In this document: piece by piece, positions 44,501 to 52,000 of the stretch
How positions within the stretch are numbered: the first letter of the stretch is position 1
How the letters are laid out: each line of letters opens with the position of its first letter
NCBI GenBank assembly: GCA_965279285.1
Contig: OZ257148.1
Coordinates: 1,178,001-1,242,000, forward strand
Length of the DNA stretch: 64,000 nt
Reading direction: 5' to 3'
DNA from: G965279335 sp965279285
GTDB taxonomy: Bacteria > Pseudomonadota > Gammaproteobacteria > DSM-16500
Notes under the pieces: generated by a model
Told to the model about the DNA's origin: nothing
The model's input: the letters and a program-made list of their open reading frames with translations, nothing else
Database searches by the model: none
Made by a program: the position numbers and the translations under genes

Positions 44501-47440
44501 TCTGGCGAAGATAAACTTCGTAATGCATTGGTAGAAAAATTATTTTTCCTGCCGTCTGCTTTGGTGCAAGCAAGTAGTTATATTAAAAAGCAAGGTAAAA
44601 AAATTGAGGACTATTTAGCCTTATCAGAAGACGAATTTGTAAAAGTACTGAATAATGATGAGTTTCTAGTAGCACATTATAATCAATCGGTTTTTTCCGC
44701 ATGGCTTGGTAGTGTGGTGACTATTCTTAACAATACACCTCAAGAAAATTACAAACACAGTACTTATCGTGTAGTTTTACTTTGCATATCCATACTTTCT
44801 CCGGTAAATATTCCTCGTGAGATTCTCTTGCGTTGGTTGGAAATAGTAACTAAAAGTGTAACATCCGCAGCGTTGCTTCTTGATGAACTTTTAGCTGACT
44901 TAGAGGCGCATTCGCTTATCGATGTTAAGAATCAAATGTTATCTATTCACCCTTTGGTGCAGTTGCTTTTTAGAGGTTTGATGCTTAGTAACTTAACAGA
45001 GCAAGATAAACCAGTTATTATGGATTGTACCTTTAATTTAGGCATATGCATGATGAATGAGATTAACGGTATCATGGTGGCTCATTCTGCTTCTCCTGCA
45101 TATCGTCAAGTTATGCTGTTGCATGTGGAAGTTTTTATTTATTACTTCGATGCTCTGTTAACGATGTTTTCAAAAAACTTATCAAATCAAAAGGTGAATG
45201 GGTACAGGGAAATGCAAGGTCACTTGCTGGTAACTTTAGGCTCATTTTCAATGTCACAAGAGGCTATATCTTATTATAGAAGCGCATTAGATATTTTTCA
45301 AAATTGTACTCCTCAAAATCTCGCCATGATGATTAGCCTTTTTTGTTCTCTTGTGCAAGCTCAATATGCTGTTGATGCGAATGAAAAAAAGGCTACTAGA
45401 AATATATTAGAGCGAGCGTTACTATATTTTGAAAAAGCTTTAGGAACAGATTACTCTGATATTAATCAGCTATGCGCCAAAATAAATCAATCGTTTGTAA
45501 GTAACATGATTGAATCATCATCCGCTGTCACAGTGAATACATTACTCATTTCCAGAGCTCCAAGACGAATGTATGAGCTAGCAAATATTTGCATGGAGTT
45601 AAATGAATATTATACAGCTAAATTATTATTTGAATGTGTATTACGGATTGAAGAAGTAATTTATGGTAAAAATAGTTGGCGGTTAGGTGATACTTTGTGT
45701 GAGCTTTCACTGGTGTATCGAAATTTACGTCGTGACGAAAAAGCCATTGATTACCTAGAGCGTGCCTTAGCACTTGAAATGACTAATCCAATGCGCCAGA
45801 ATCACCCAGATGTTGGCAGGATCCTTGTTAATTTGACTATTGTTTATTTTAGTCAACAAAAATGGTTAAAAGCACAAGCCTACGCTGAACAGGCGCAACA
45901 AATTTTTGTAATTAATTTTTCTGATCCTCAACATCAAAAAAGGAAAGATATCGAAGAGCGCCTTAAAAGTATAGCAAGACATCTTAACCTAGCAAATTTA
46001 GTGCAAGCCGATATTTTGACTGCATTAGATAAGCAGAATGAAAAATCTGTTCGTCAGTGTTTTCAAGATCAAAAACTAGATTTTGATGACCCGCAAGTAC
46101 ATGAAGATCTTGCTTGGCAATACAGCGAGCAAAAAAATTTGCGGGGTCTTATTCGCCATTCAGAGCTTGCATTGAAGTTGCTCAAAGATCAAAAAGACCA
46201 AATGGTAAATTTGCGAAGAATTGCGGGGTTACATCATAATTTGGGTTGTTATTATCACAGCTATGCCTATGAGCAACAGAAGACAACTGTATCCCATGAG
46301 CAAGTTGTAGCATTATTACTACGCGCGGACGATCATTTTAAACAAGGTATTGCATTAGTATCACACCCAGGGTTGCATGCGGAATATGGTCGCTATTTAT
46401 TAATCCAGCAGCGTACAGTAGAAGCAATACCACATCTAGAAAAAGTTCTAAGCTTAGCCAAAGCTGATGCAAGACTAACATTATTAGTGTATTCAGAAAT
46501 TGAGCGATTTACTTTAGATACTACGCTACAAATAGAATTAGATTTCTGGCAAAAAATATATACTAAAGCAGTCGTCCTAGCACATTACTCACTTGTCATC
46601 GCTTATATAAAACAAAATCAACTTTCTGAAGCGCAGCGAATTGTTAAGTTATTTCAACAGCTTGCCATTCAAGAAAAGGACCCGTTAACTTTTTCTTTGT
46701 TAGGCCATACTCAGCAGATGATCAAAGACCATGTTGGCGCAGTAGAGAGCTATCAGCTGGCATCGCGATTAGAGCCTGGTTACAGCGCAGTGCAGCAGCA
46801 CTTAAAACAGACTATAGCTAATAACTTTAAATCCACAGCTAATTCTGATCCACTTGATGAGAAATCGATATCTGCTACAACGGCCTATGTTGTTGATAGA
46901 AAACGTGCTGAAAGTCCACGCGAGACTCCTTTGCTGGTCATTCAAAACTCTTTATTTAACTCCACTGGGATATGTGACACGCAGAGTTCTGTAGATAAAA
47001 AACCTGCAGCGGTTTTACAACCACCATCACAAGAGGTAATGGCTCTTTTTGCCCGTGCTTCAACTAAAGGTATTCAGATGGCACCTGTTGTCGGAAATTG
47101 GAGTGCTCGATTCTTAACAGTTTCTCCTACACCAACTGCCACGGCAAGCGTTAGCAATAATGCCAACAATATGGTTATTCCAGATAGTAAAGTTGTTGTT
47201 TTAAGTAGCACAGATTCAAAGGTGGCTTCTAGTTTTGCTTCTTTATCTACTCCTGTTCATGTGGTTGTTCAACATTCATCAATTTTTTCAGCACCGATCC
47301 GTGATACACAACCATCCAGTACAGTGCTCTCATCTGATGTGAAATCGGATACACAACAACAACCAGTGCAAATTGATAATGCTACTACGAATAAATCAAA
47401 AAGTGATTCGGGTTGTACGCCGTGTTGCTCGATTATGTAA
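38456..47440 (+). CDS. Array gene 10: NACHT-WD40-Sel1-NB-ARC-TPR giant protein, CSIM CaaX box
   Basis: 2994 residues, with two STAND-type NTPases in one chain. The N-terminus is the array type: Walker A GDTGSGKS at 85-92, Walker B FIFVLDGYDE, pentapeptides at about 545-592, and WD40 blades at about 608-1162 in the SPDG style (I count 12 d-strands). Residues 1190-1330 are unassigned and mostly helical. Sel1-like repeats occupy about 1322-1688 (YRLGVCYKYGYGVNKDEKQA, YYQLGIFYERGIGSSPNLLEA, LAELYKNGWGVPVDHKKA). A second P-loop, GLAGIGKTELA from residue 1870, with Walker B LVIYDNAG (Asp1947), reads as an NB-ARC-like domain, followed by TPR-like helices to about 2780. The tail carries VVVQHSSIFSAPIRD and ends CTPCCSIM; CSIM is a good CaaX box. 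Last gene of the array; 461 bases separate it from clpB. Confidence 0.9.
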   Translation: MFTTIQEGIQAIQKQVLSDTPPEHALYIPAQGKRTTYATEDAFDLHQAVSEFLKFPALNIIDQKDSKDQKTPVVDNGRKVLLLLGDTGSGKSLFCQDLITRLWQSYKPGNPIPLFISLARLQDPIGNVIEETLISYGFSAEQIATLKKEQQFIFVLDGYDEIHQFKNLYVTNKLNEWQARTIITCRSQYLYYLNDTDKHFMPFHGEKRQPQLLQQFYVAPFSEKEIVAYLQQYEKLNGQAVVADLKDQKYDMKSAEIPKPVLYQQLISIPGLQILITTPFLLHLAVEALPDILVKYNDSKDQKNTEQQKLTQAALYDVFIERWFKRQELKLKTSKHIDEKAADPKPNFWKFCKDLAVTMRTQNVTLINYTPEKISKLASAAVQNKLNPWKKFFSEDQEIELLRSACPIRKLGPNQYGFIHASLIEYFATRAMYEEVVAQPSQQIVISAVAVSDTKDSKQAIMITYAKMQSGRQTNLLPLSQSTLYQSSITKQNNMIQFLADRVQESEVFKKKLFEVIELSKKDERYAVCAANSITVLARARTAFSDIDFRGIRIPGANISYGILDNTQLQGADLTGVNLTGAWLRQANASGANLKDIELGELPFFPSSSAQVCCYSSDGRWLALASGRVITIYDANSYQKRLTLPGTEGIITCMTFSPDGGSLAAGSQLLLKGSDINKIYLFSVETGAILISLLGHVKRIQSIAFSPDGQLLVSAADDATVQLRDLRSQNVLKTYQYTESCRADFSRAGCLLVARIHNSNAVGIDQHDVQVFEPSTNKLLQTLKGHTAKINVVAFSHDGCFLATGSRDNTIKLWSIASGALLHTLTGHAKQIKALAFSSDDRLLASGSSDTTIRVWETESGKLQLALEGHEGKVQCVAFQHGTSVLVSGSGDGVPLEMPTEDVLKLVARNIDDSIRFWKIDSQNKLQSQQVGSVVAITRTVFSADGQWLISGDSEGVVRRWSTATGALRQIFTSGKAAIENLAFSADENSVFVSTVDNVTQQWNIQSGKLQRTFPYGLKNISATDFTGDCLTSSAIAFGQDSKLVAFGSWEDVQLQTTAGIKQSSFKGHTRRVTSVAMSLDGELLASASEDKTVRLWSITSGQCLVVIKGFKGEVLSVSLIKNKLGLFLATGSRDSTIRYWQLHEENNTLRAILRWSSQQTALTVSDTNIQDATGLTNIQQQLFKQHATKEQKAPDELGGMKKFTVPCLFGEKNIQSPFTIYLGDPSTYISMPKRHAIYFQSKWLKEIQGGTVPEKILDSLERLRVLAEAEEISFKELCVFALNAFGKKDAYRLEDKRLHPPQFRPSTMEFLQQDISGNALASLYVKSKNYYEKDQDKVHHSYRLGVCYKYGYGVNKDEKQADVLFHSAAKKSEPLALRYLSAIYPQGKSGSIENTNNNLIAAALGDGHVYYNFLVAIEASAVYAEIIEKKLFPVYCARFAKGDGLAAVVVGLLTYLFDVNGVEKAKAIFEQAGKLGCAAGYYQLGIFYERGIGSSPNLLEAVKYYDIAAKMGHLYAMEKLGGLYSIGSSDYHYSPGVDLTKARLVVDGAKAARYYLLAADQGSCNAQANIAISYWSGQGVAVDWIKASEYTELHLAGVDPLIDDAKINFNLCAMLAAWCVEISKKYDLARDLYHLIIKEKLRINNELDYSAASGLAELYKNGWGVPVDHKKALQLCDDVINATFNTPAKAGLANYIKWQILSSSTNSQDMTRAKQAGVNAIKVYCHRVNDDPENIDAAANYRLGKIIRENRLNFNELQTLGLSAGANYYFTKATQVNKKYFYSHLYADLARQEILLIDEKSQPALRLDSKTEDNLANVRAVEPTLIKDWHLPLSNDHYFVGCKKELALLQQRFKSTENTQGFIPYVISGLAGIGKTELACYYSRHAEQPYVLRVWFCADSEARLLKDYREFAEQFNLIDEKVSDADVIYLVKGYLERTKNGLVIYDNAGSRKEIEKFIPQNGGHLIITTYRREWHEVAPSLTFDRFESGASLAKTEALALLSKTLPYDEKSPANSGEDKLRNALVEKLFFLPSALVQASSYIKKQGKKIEDYLALSEDEFVKVLNNDEFLVAHYNQSVFSAWLGSVVTILNNTPQENYKHSTYRVVLLCISILSPVNIPREILLRWLEIVTKSVTSAALLLDELLADLEAHSLIDVKNQMLSIHPLVQLLFRGLMLSNLTEQDKPVIMDCTFNLGICMMNEINGIMVAHSASPAYRQVMLLHVEVFIYYFDALLTMFSKNLSNQKVNGYREMQGHLLVTLGSFSMSQEAISYYRSALDIFQNCTPQNLAMMISLFCSLVQAQYAVDANEKKATRNILERALLYFEKALGTDYSDINQLCAKINQSFVSNMIESSSAVTVNTLLISRAPRRMYELANICMELNEYYTAKLLFECVLRIEEVIYGKNSWRLGDTLCELSLVYRNLRRDEKAIDYLERALALEMTNPMRQNHPDVGRILVNLTIVYFSQQKWLKAQAYAEQAQQIFVINFSDPQHQKRKDIEERLKSIARHLNLANLVQADILTALDKQNEKSVRQCFQDQKLDFDDPQVHEDLAWQYSEQKNLRGLIRHSELALKLLKDQKDQMVNLRRIAGLHHNLGCYYHSYAYEQQKTTVSHEQVVALLLRADDHFKQGIALVSHPGLHAEYGRYLLIQQRTVEAIPHLEKVLSLAKADARLTLLVYSEIERFTLDTTLQIELDFWQKIYTKAVVLAHYSLVIAYIKQNQLSEAQRIVKLFQQLAIQEKDPLTFSLLGHTQQMIKDHVGAVESYQLASRLEPGYSAVQQHLKQTIANNFKSTANSDPLDEKSISATTAYVVDRKRAESPRETPLLVIQNSLFNSTGICDTQSSVDKKPAAVLQPPSQEVMALFARASTKGIQMAPVVGNWSARFLTVSPTPTATASVSNNANNMVIPDSKVVVLSSTDSKVASSFASLSTPVHVVVQHSSIFSAPIRDTQPSSTVLSSDVKSDTQQQPVQIDNATTNKSKSDSGCTPCCSIM

Positions 47441-47597
47441 TTTTAAGTACTTCGGCAAATTTCCTTTTCGGATGGTCTCAACAAACAAAGTTAATGACAC
47501 CTTCGAAAATAAACCGATTTCCGGGGTCATAGCTATGATAAGTTCACAAATAACCTTTTTTATGCGGCTTTAAAACAGTAACAGGGTTTCTCGTCAG

Positions 47598-47756
47598 CTA
47601 AATCGAAATCCATGCACCAAAGAAAGATGGTAGGTCACGCCAAGGCAATTCTGTGCGCATACGGTACAATATCTCTTCCACTGTTTTTCGTAAATTAGGC
47701 TTGTCATAAATTCCGTGTTCGCGCATGATAGTCCTCAGCTTAGACAAATTGCTCAT
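47598..47756 (-). pseudogene. Truncated IS5-family transposase relic
   Basis: The minus strand encodes 52 residues from an ATG at 47756, including LRKTVEEILYRMRTELPWRD and LPSFFGAW. This is the conserved N-terminal signature of IS5-group transposases (LRrtvegilwrlRtgapWRDLP...G.W). The frame stops straight after GAWISI, where an intact enzyme would run on for 200 or more residues with a DDE core. Neither the rest of the gene nor clear terminal inverted repeats are recognisable, so it is a non-functional remnant at the edge of the giant-gene array, consistent with past rearrangement there. Confidence 0.75.
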
Positions 47757-47832
47757 TTTAAACAAGCAGATCCCGATTATGGAATGAGAGTTGCAGAAGG
47801 CTTAGGATTATAAGTATGTGTTATTTAAATTT

Positions 47833-47862
47833 GTAGGGTGGACAAAGCGCAGCGTGTCCACC
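47833..47862. repeat. REP-like palindrome, compensated stem variant
   Basis: GGTGGACA / TGTCCACC form an 8-base perfect stem around a 10-base loop. Other copies have GGTGGGCA / TGCCCACC, so both arms changed together and pairing was kept. Confidence 0.8.
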
Positions 47863-47901
47863 TTTCTATAGCCTAAATATAGTTTGATGAAGGATAACGA
47901 C

Positions 47902-50469
47902 ATGCGAATGGATAAATTAACCAGTAAATTCCAACAAGCTTTAGCGGATGCCCAATCGCTGGCATTAGGTTCTGATCAAGCTGTGATTGAACCATTGCAT
48001 GTGATGAAAGCATTATTGAATCAAGACGGCAGCTCAATCCGGCATATACTGAGTAAAGCCAATATTAATTTAACCCCATTTCGTTCTCAGCTAGATGCAG
48101 CGTTGAGTCGATTGCCGCAAGTAGAAGGGACTGGTGGTGAAATCCATATTTCCAACGAATTAAATCGATTATTGAATATGGCAGATAAGTTTGCGCAAAA
48201 ACGCAAAGATCAGTACATTTCAAGTGAATTATTGTTATTAGCCGCAGTAGAAGATCAAGGTGTCCTAGGTGATTTACTGCGAAAAGCGGGAGCAAGTAAG
48301 GATTTAATCGAAAAAGCCATTGACGAAGAGCGAGGAGGACAGCAAGTGAATGATCCAAATGCAGAAGATCAAAGACGCGCTTTAGAAAAATATACCATTG
48401 ATCTAACAGCACGTGCTGAGCAAGGTAAATTAGATCCCGTCATTGGTAGGGATGCAGAAATTCGTCGTACAATTCAAGTGTTATTACGTCGTACTAAAAA
48501 TAATCCAGTTTTAATCGGTGAACCAGGCGTTGGAAAAACAGCTATCGTCGAAGGTTTAGCACAACGTATTGTTAATCGAGAAGTGCCTGAGGGATTGCAA
48601 GATAAACGCTTACTCTCACTTGATTTAGGTGCACTCATTGCGGGTGCAAAATTTCGTGGTGAGTTTGAAGAACGTTTAAAAGCGGTTTTAACAGACTTAT
48701 CCAAGCAAGAAGGCCAAATTATTTTATTCATCGACGAATTGCATACTTTAGTTGGAGCAGGTAAAGCCGAGGGTGCAATGGATGCGGGAAATATGTTAAA
48801 ACCCACTTTAGCTCGTGGTGAATTACACTGTGTGGGGGCAACAACATTAGATGAATATCGAAAATATATCGAAAAAGATGCCGCACTCGAACGACGTTTT
48901 CAACCGATTATTGTTGCTGAGCCTTCGGTAGAAGATACGATTGCTATTTTGCGCGGCATTAAAGAAAAATATGAATTACATCACGGTGTAGGAATTACTG
49001 ATTCAGCAATAGTTGCTGCAGCGACCTTATCGCATCGTTATATTTCTGATCGACAGCTCCCAGATAAAGCGATTGATCTTATTGATGAAGCCGCCAGTAA
49101 TATTCGGATGGAAATTGACTCTAAACCAGAAGAAATGGATAAATTAGACAGAAAAATTATTCAATTAAAAATTGAGCATGAAGCATTAAAAAAAGAAACG
49201 GATGAAGCATCAGTAAAGCGACGCGAAAAATTAGTTAAAGATTTACATAAATTAGAAGAAGAATATAAAGGTTTAGAAACTATTTGGAAAGCAGAAAAAG
49301 AAATGCTGCAAGGCGAGCAAACAATAAAGGCAGAGATAGAGCGTGCCCGTTTAGACTTTGAAACAGCGCGCCGTGCTGGTGATTTAACTCGGATGGCGGA
49401 GTTACAATATAGTCGTATTCCAGAATTAGAAAAAAAATTAGTGGAAGTTGCCGCGGCTGAAAAAAAGGAAACAAAATTAGTTCGCAACAAAGTAACGGAA
49501 GAAGAAATTGCTGAAGTTGTTTCAAAGTGGACCCACATTCCCGTTGCTAAGATGTTAGAAGGTGAGCGAGAAAAATTATTACAAATGGAAAGCGTATTAC
49601 ATCATCGCATTATTGGTCAAAGCCAGGCAGTGAGTGCGGTTTGTAATGCGATTCGTCGATCAAGAGCGGGTCTTTCTGATCCGCATCGTCCTATTGGTTC
49701 GTTTTTATTTTTGGGACCGACGGGTGTTGGTAAAACTGAATTATGTAAAGCATTGGCCAATTTTTTATTTGATACTGAAGATGCAATGGTGCGAGTAGAT
49801 ATGTCGGAGTTTATGGAAAAACATTCTGTGTCGCGTTTAGTTGGCGCGCCGCCCGGTTATGTAGGTTACGAAGAAGGTGGGTATCTGACAGAACTAGTGC
49901 GACGCAAGCCTTATTCTGTTGTGTTGTTAGATGAAATAGAAAAAGCACATCCTGATGTGTTTAATATTTTGTTGCAAGTATTGGATGATGGTCGTTTAAC
50001 AGATGGTCAAGGACGTACAGTTGATTTTCGTAATACGATTATTGTGATGACATCTAACTTGGGTTCGGAGCTTATTCAAGAAATAGCTAAAAAAGGCGAT
50101 TATTTTGAGATGCGTGATGCGGTGTTAAAAATTGTGGGCAAACATTTTCGACCTGAATTTATGAATCGGATTGATGAGACGGTTGTCTTTCATCCTTTGG
50201 ATTTTGAGCAAACCAAAGTAATTACTCGCTTACAAGTTGATCGCCTAGCAAGCAGAATTGTCGAAAAAGATCTAAAATTAAGCTTAAGCGATGAGGCAAT
50301 AGATTATTTAGCGTCTACGGGTTATGATCCAGTATATGGAGCTAGACCTTTAAAACGCGCTATTCAACAGCATTTAGAAAATCCATTAGCGCAAGAAATT
50401 TTAGCGGGTAAGTTTGTTCCGGGTGATATTATTCATGTCGTGATGGAAAACGGGCAAATCAAATTTTAG
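47902..50469 (+). CDS. clpB: ATP-dependent protein disaggregase ClpB
   Basis: 855 residues from the ATG at 47902 (MRMDKLTSKFQQALADAQ), preceded by AAGGAT. The in-frame TTG/ATG further upstream lack family support. ClpB is a hexameric Hsp100 chaperone that, with DnaK/DnaJ, extracts polypeptides from aggregates in the cytoplasm. Visible in order: the N-terminal double Clp repeat; AAA1 with Walker A GEPGVGKT (from residue 206) and Walker B ILFIDELHT; a charged coiled-coil M domain (about 400-530); AAA2 with Walker A GPTGVGKT (from residue 605) and VVLLDEIEKAHPDVFN; and the C-terminal D2 small domain (GYDPVYGARPLKRAI). Length is normal for the family. A stress protein and a J-domain co-chaperone follow on the same strand, suggesting a stress cluster. 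Confidence 0.97.
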   Translation: MRMDKLTSKFQQALADAQSLALGSDQAVIEPLHVMKALLNQDGSSIRHILSKANINLTPFRSQLDAALSRLPQVEGTGGEIHISNELNRLLNMADKFAQKRKDQYISSELLLLAAVEDQGVLGDLLRKAGASKDLIEKAIDEERGGQQVNDPNAEDQRRALEKYTIDLTARAEQGKLDPVIGRDAEIRRTIQVLLRRTKNNPVLIGEPGVGKTAIVEGLAQRIVNREVPEGLQDKRLLSLDLGALIAGAKFRGEFEERLKAVLTDLSKQEGQIILFIDELHTLVGAGKAEGAMDAGNMLKPTLARGELHCVGATTLDEYRKYIEKDAALERRFQPIIVAEPSVEDTIAILRGIKEKYELHHGVGITDSAIVAAATLSHRYISDRQLPDKAIDLIDEAASNIRMEIDSKPEEMDKLDRKIIQLKIEHEALKKETDEASVKRREKLVKDLHKLEEEYKGLETIWKAEKEMLQGEQTIKAEIERARLDFETARRAGDLTRMAELQYSRIPELEKKLVEVAAAEKKETKLVRNKVTEEEIAEVVSKWTHIPVAKMLEGEREKLLQMESVLHHRIIGQSQAVSAVCNAIRRSRAGLSDPHRPIGSFLFLGPTGVGKTELCKALANFLFDTEDAMVRVDMSEFMEKHSVSRLVGAPPGYVGYEEGGYLTELVRRKPYSVVLLDEIEKAHPDVFNILLQVLDDGRLTDGQGRTVDFRNTIIVMTSNLGSELIQEIAKKGDYFEMRDAVLKIVGKHFRPEFMNRIDETVVFHPLDFEQTKVITRLQVDRLASRIVEKDLKLSLSDEAIDYLASTGYDPVYGARPLKRAIQQHLENPLAQEILAGKFVPGDIIHVVMENGQIKF

Positions 50470-50498
50470 TTTTTGAATTTAGCAAAAGGATACAACAT

Positions 50499-50921
50499 AT
50501 GTATAAACATATTTTAGTTGCCACTGATTTAACGGAAGAAACGAGTTACATTATTGATAAAGTGCGCTCAATGAGAGATTTTTGTCAAGCCAAAGTGAGT
50601 TTGGTGCATGTTGTTGAGCCATTACCAGGTTATAGTTATGCTTATTTAGGTATAGAAGATATCGAGGGACAATTAATTGAAGAAGCAAAAAATTCAATTA
50701 CTAAATTAGGGGAAGTTTTAGCAGTAGCAAATCAAGACCAATGGGTTGAAGTAGGGCCGACTAAGTCAAAAATCCTTACTGTTGCTGATAAAATTAAAGC
50801 AGATTTAATTATTTGCGGTAGTCATGGACGTCATGGACTATCGTTACTTTTAGGGTCGACTGCGAATGCTATTTTGCATGGTGCAAAATGTGATGTTTTG
50901 ACAGTAAGATTACCAGAGTGA
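50499..50921 (+). CDS. Universal stress protein, UspA family
   Basis: 140 residues. ATG with AAAAGGA upstream, 29 bases after clpB. Starts MYKHILVATDLTEET, the usual Usp first strand with a conserved Asp, and ends with the nucleotide-binding signature CGSHGRHGLSLLLGSTANAI (G-x2-G-x8-GS), typical of ATP-binding Usp proteins. These are small cytoplasmic dimers linked to starvation and stress survival; the exact function is seldom known. Its place between clpB and a DnaJ-type gene fits a stress role. I give no gene symbol because the family has many paralogs. Confidence 0.92.
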   Translation: MYKHILVATDLTEETSYIIDKVRSMRDFCQAKVSLVHVVEPLPGYSYAYLGIEDIEGQLIEEAKNSITKLGEVLAVANQDQWVEVGPTKSKILTVADKIKADLIICGSHGRHGLSLLLGSTANAILHGAKCDVLTVRLPE

Positions 50922-50956
50922 GTTGAAAAGATAATGCATACTTAAGGTCTTATTTT

Positions 50957-51907
50957 ATGGAATTTAAAGATTATTACTCCACCTTAGGCGTTGCACGTGA
51001 AGCAAAAGAAGATGAAATTAAACGTGCTTACCGTAAGTTAGCGAGAAAATATCACCCTGATGTTAGTAAAGAAGCAGGTGCAGAAGAAAAGTTTAAAGAA
51101 GTACAAGAAGCTTATGAAGTTTTAAAAGACCCGAAAAAAAGAGCCGCTTACAATCAATTAGGTAGTCAATGGAAAAATGGCCAAGATTTTCGGCCACCAC
51201 CGCATTGGCAACAACAGCATGCTGGATTTGATACGAGTGGTTTTGATGAAGGTGATTTGGGCGGATTTAGTGATTTCTTTTCTTCAATATTTGGTCGTAC
51301 GCAACAACAAGGTGGGGCGCGTGCTCAATACCGAACTCGACAACAGCGCGGTCAAGATGAGCATGCAAAGATTGGGATTTCATTAGAAGATGCTTTTCGT
51401 GGTGGTGAAAAAAATATTAATTTACAAGTTCCAGAATTAGATGCGCAAGGTCGTGTACGTCATCAAACTCGTACTTTAAAAATTACCATTCCTGCTGGTA
51501 TTGTTTCTGGTCAGCAATTACGTTTAGCTAAGCAAGGTGGGCCAGGTGCTGGGGGTGGTCCAGCAGGTGATTTATATTTAGAATTAGATGTGCAATCGCA
51601 TCGACTTTTTTCATTACAAGATCGAGATGTTTATCTGACTTTGCCTGTGACGCCCTGGGAAGCTGCCTTAGGGACTAAGGTTACTGTTCCAACATTAGGT
51701 GGATCAGTTGATATGAAAATTGCTCCTAACTCTCAAGCGGGTCATAAATTGCGATTAAAAGGCCGAGGTTTGCCAGGTAAGCCACAGGCTGGTGATCAAT
51801 ATGTATTATTACAAATTGTGACTCCACCTGCGGAAACAGAATCGCAACGGCAGTTTTATGAGACTATGGCAAAAGAGTTGCCGTTTAATCCTAGGAGTCA
51901 TTTTTAG
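50957..51907 (+). CDS. cbpA: CbpA-type DnaJ co-chaperone
   Basis: 316 residues. ATG preceded by TTAAGG. N-terminal J domain with the HPD tripeptide at residues 33-35, a Gly/Phe-rich linker (about 75-120: GFDTSGFDEGDLGGFSDFF), and two beta-rich C-terminal substrate-binding domains. The CxxCxGxG zinc-finger repeats of DnaJ proper are missing, which makes it a class II (CbpA/DjlA-like) J protein that stimulates DnaK ATPase. No cbpM modulator gene follows, unlike in E. coli; a palindromic repeat pair and a convergent gene come next. Confidence 0.93.
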   Translation: MEFKDYYSTLGVAREAKEDEIKRAYRKLARKYHPDVSKEAGAEEKFKEVQEAYEVLKDPKKRAAYNQLGSQWKNGQDFRPPPHWQQQHAGFDTSGFDEGDLGGFSDFFSSIFGRTQQQGGARAQYRTRQQRGQDEHAKIGISLEDAFRGGEKNINLQVPELDAQGRVRHQTRTLKITIPAGIVSGQQLRLAKQGGPGAGGGPAGDLYLELDVQSHRLFSLQDRDVYLTLPVTPWEAALGTKVTVPTLGGSVDMKIAPNSQAGHKLRLKGRGLPGKPQAGDQYVLLQIVTPPAETESQRQFYETMAKELPFNPRSHF

Positions 51908-51924
51908 AGCTTTTGAGGAAGGTT

Positions 51925-51997
51925 GGTGGGCACGCTGCGCTTTGCCCACCCTACATTATTAGATATTGTAGGGTGGGCAAAGCGCAGCGTGCCCACC
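51925..51997. repeat. Inverted pair of REP-like palindromes between convergent genes
   Basis: Two 30-base copies (51925-51954 and 51968-51997) in opposite orientation, separated by an AT-rich 13-base spacer. They lie between cbpA (+) and the Kdo hydroxylase (-). The whole unit can fold into one long hairpin and could end transcription from both sides. Confidence 0.8.
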
Positions 51998-52000
51998 GAT

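Larger units (their letters stand above)
47441..47901. other. Junction between giant-gene array and clpB
   Basis: 461 bases without an intact gene. It contains the IS5-type relic (47598-47756, minus) and one REP-like palindrome (47833-47862). From 47441 to about 47597 I recognise nothing. No clear heat-shock (sigma-32) promoter is visible before clpB, and I see no strong terminator directly after gene 10. Confidence 0.7.

Noticed and set aside
47441..47597. Possible further transposase fragment between gene 10 and the IS5-type relic
   Set aside because: Translations of both strands gave no recognisable transposase motif, so I leave it unassigned.
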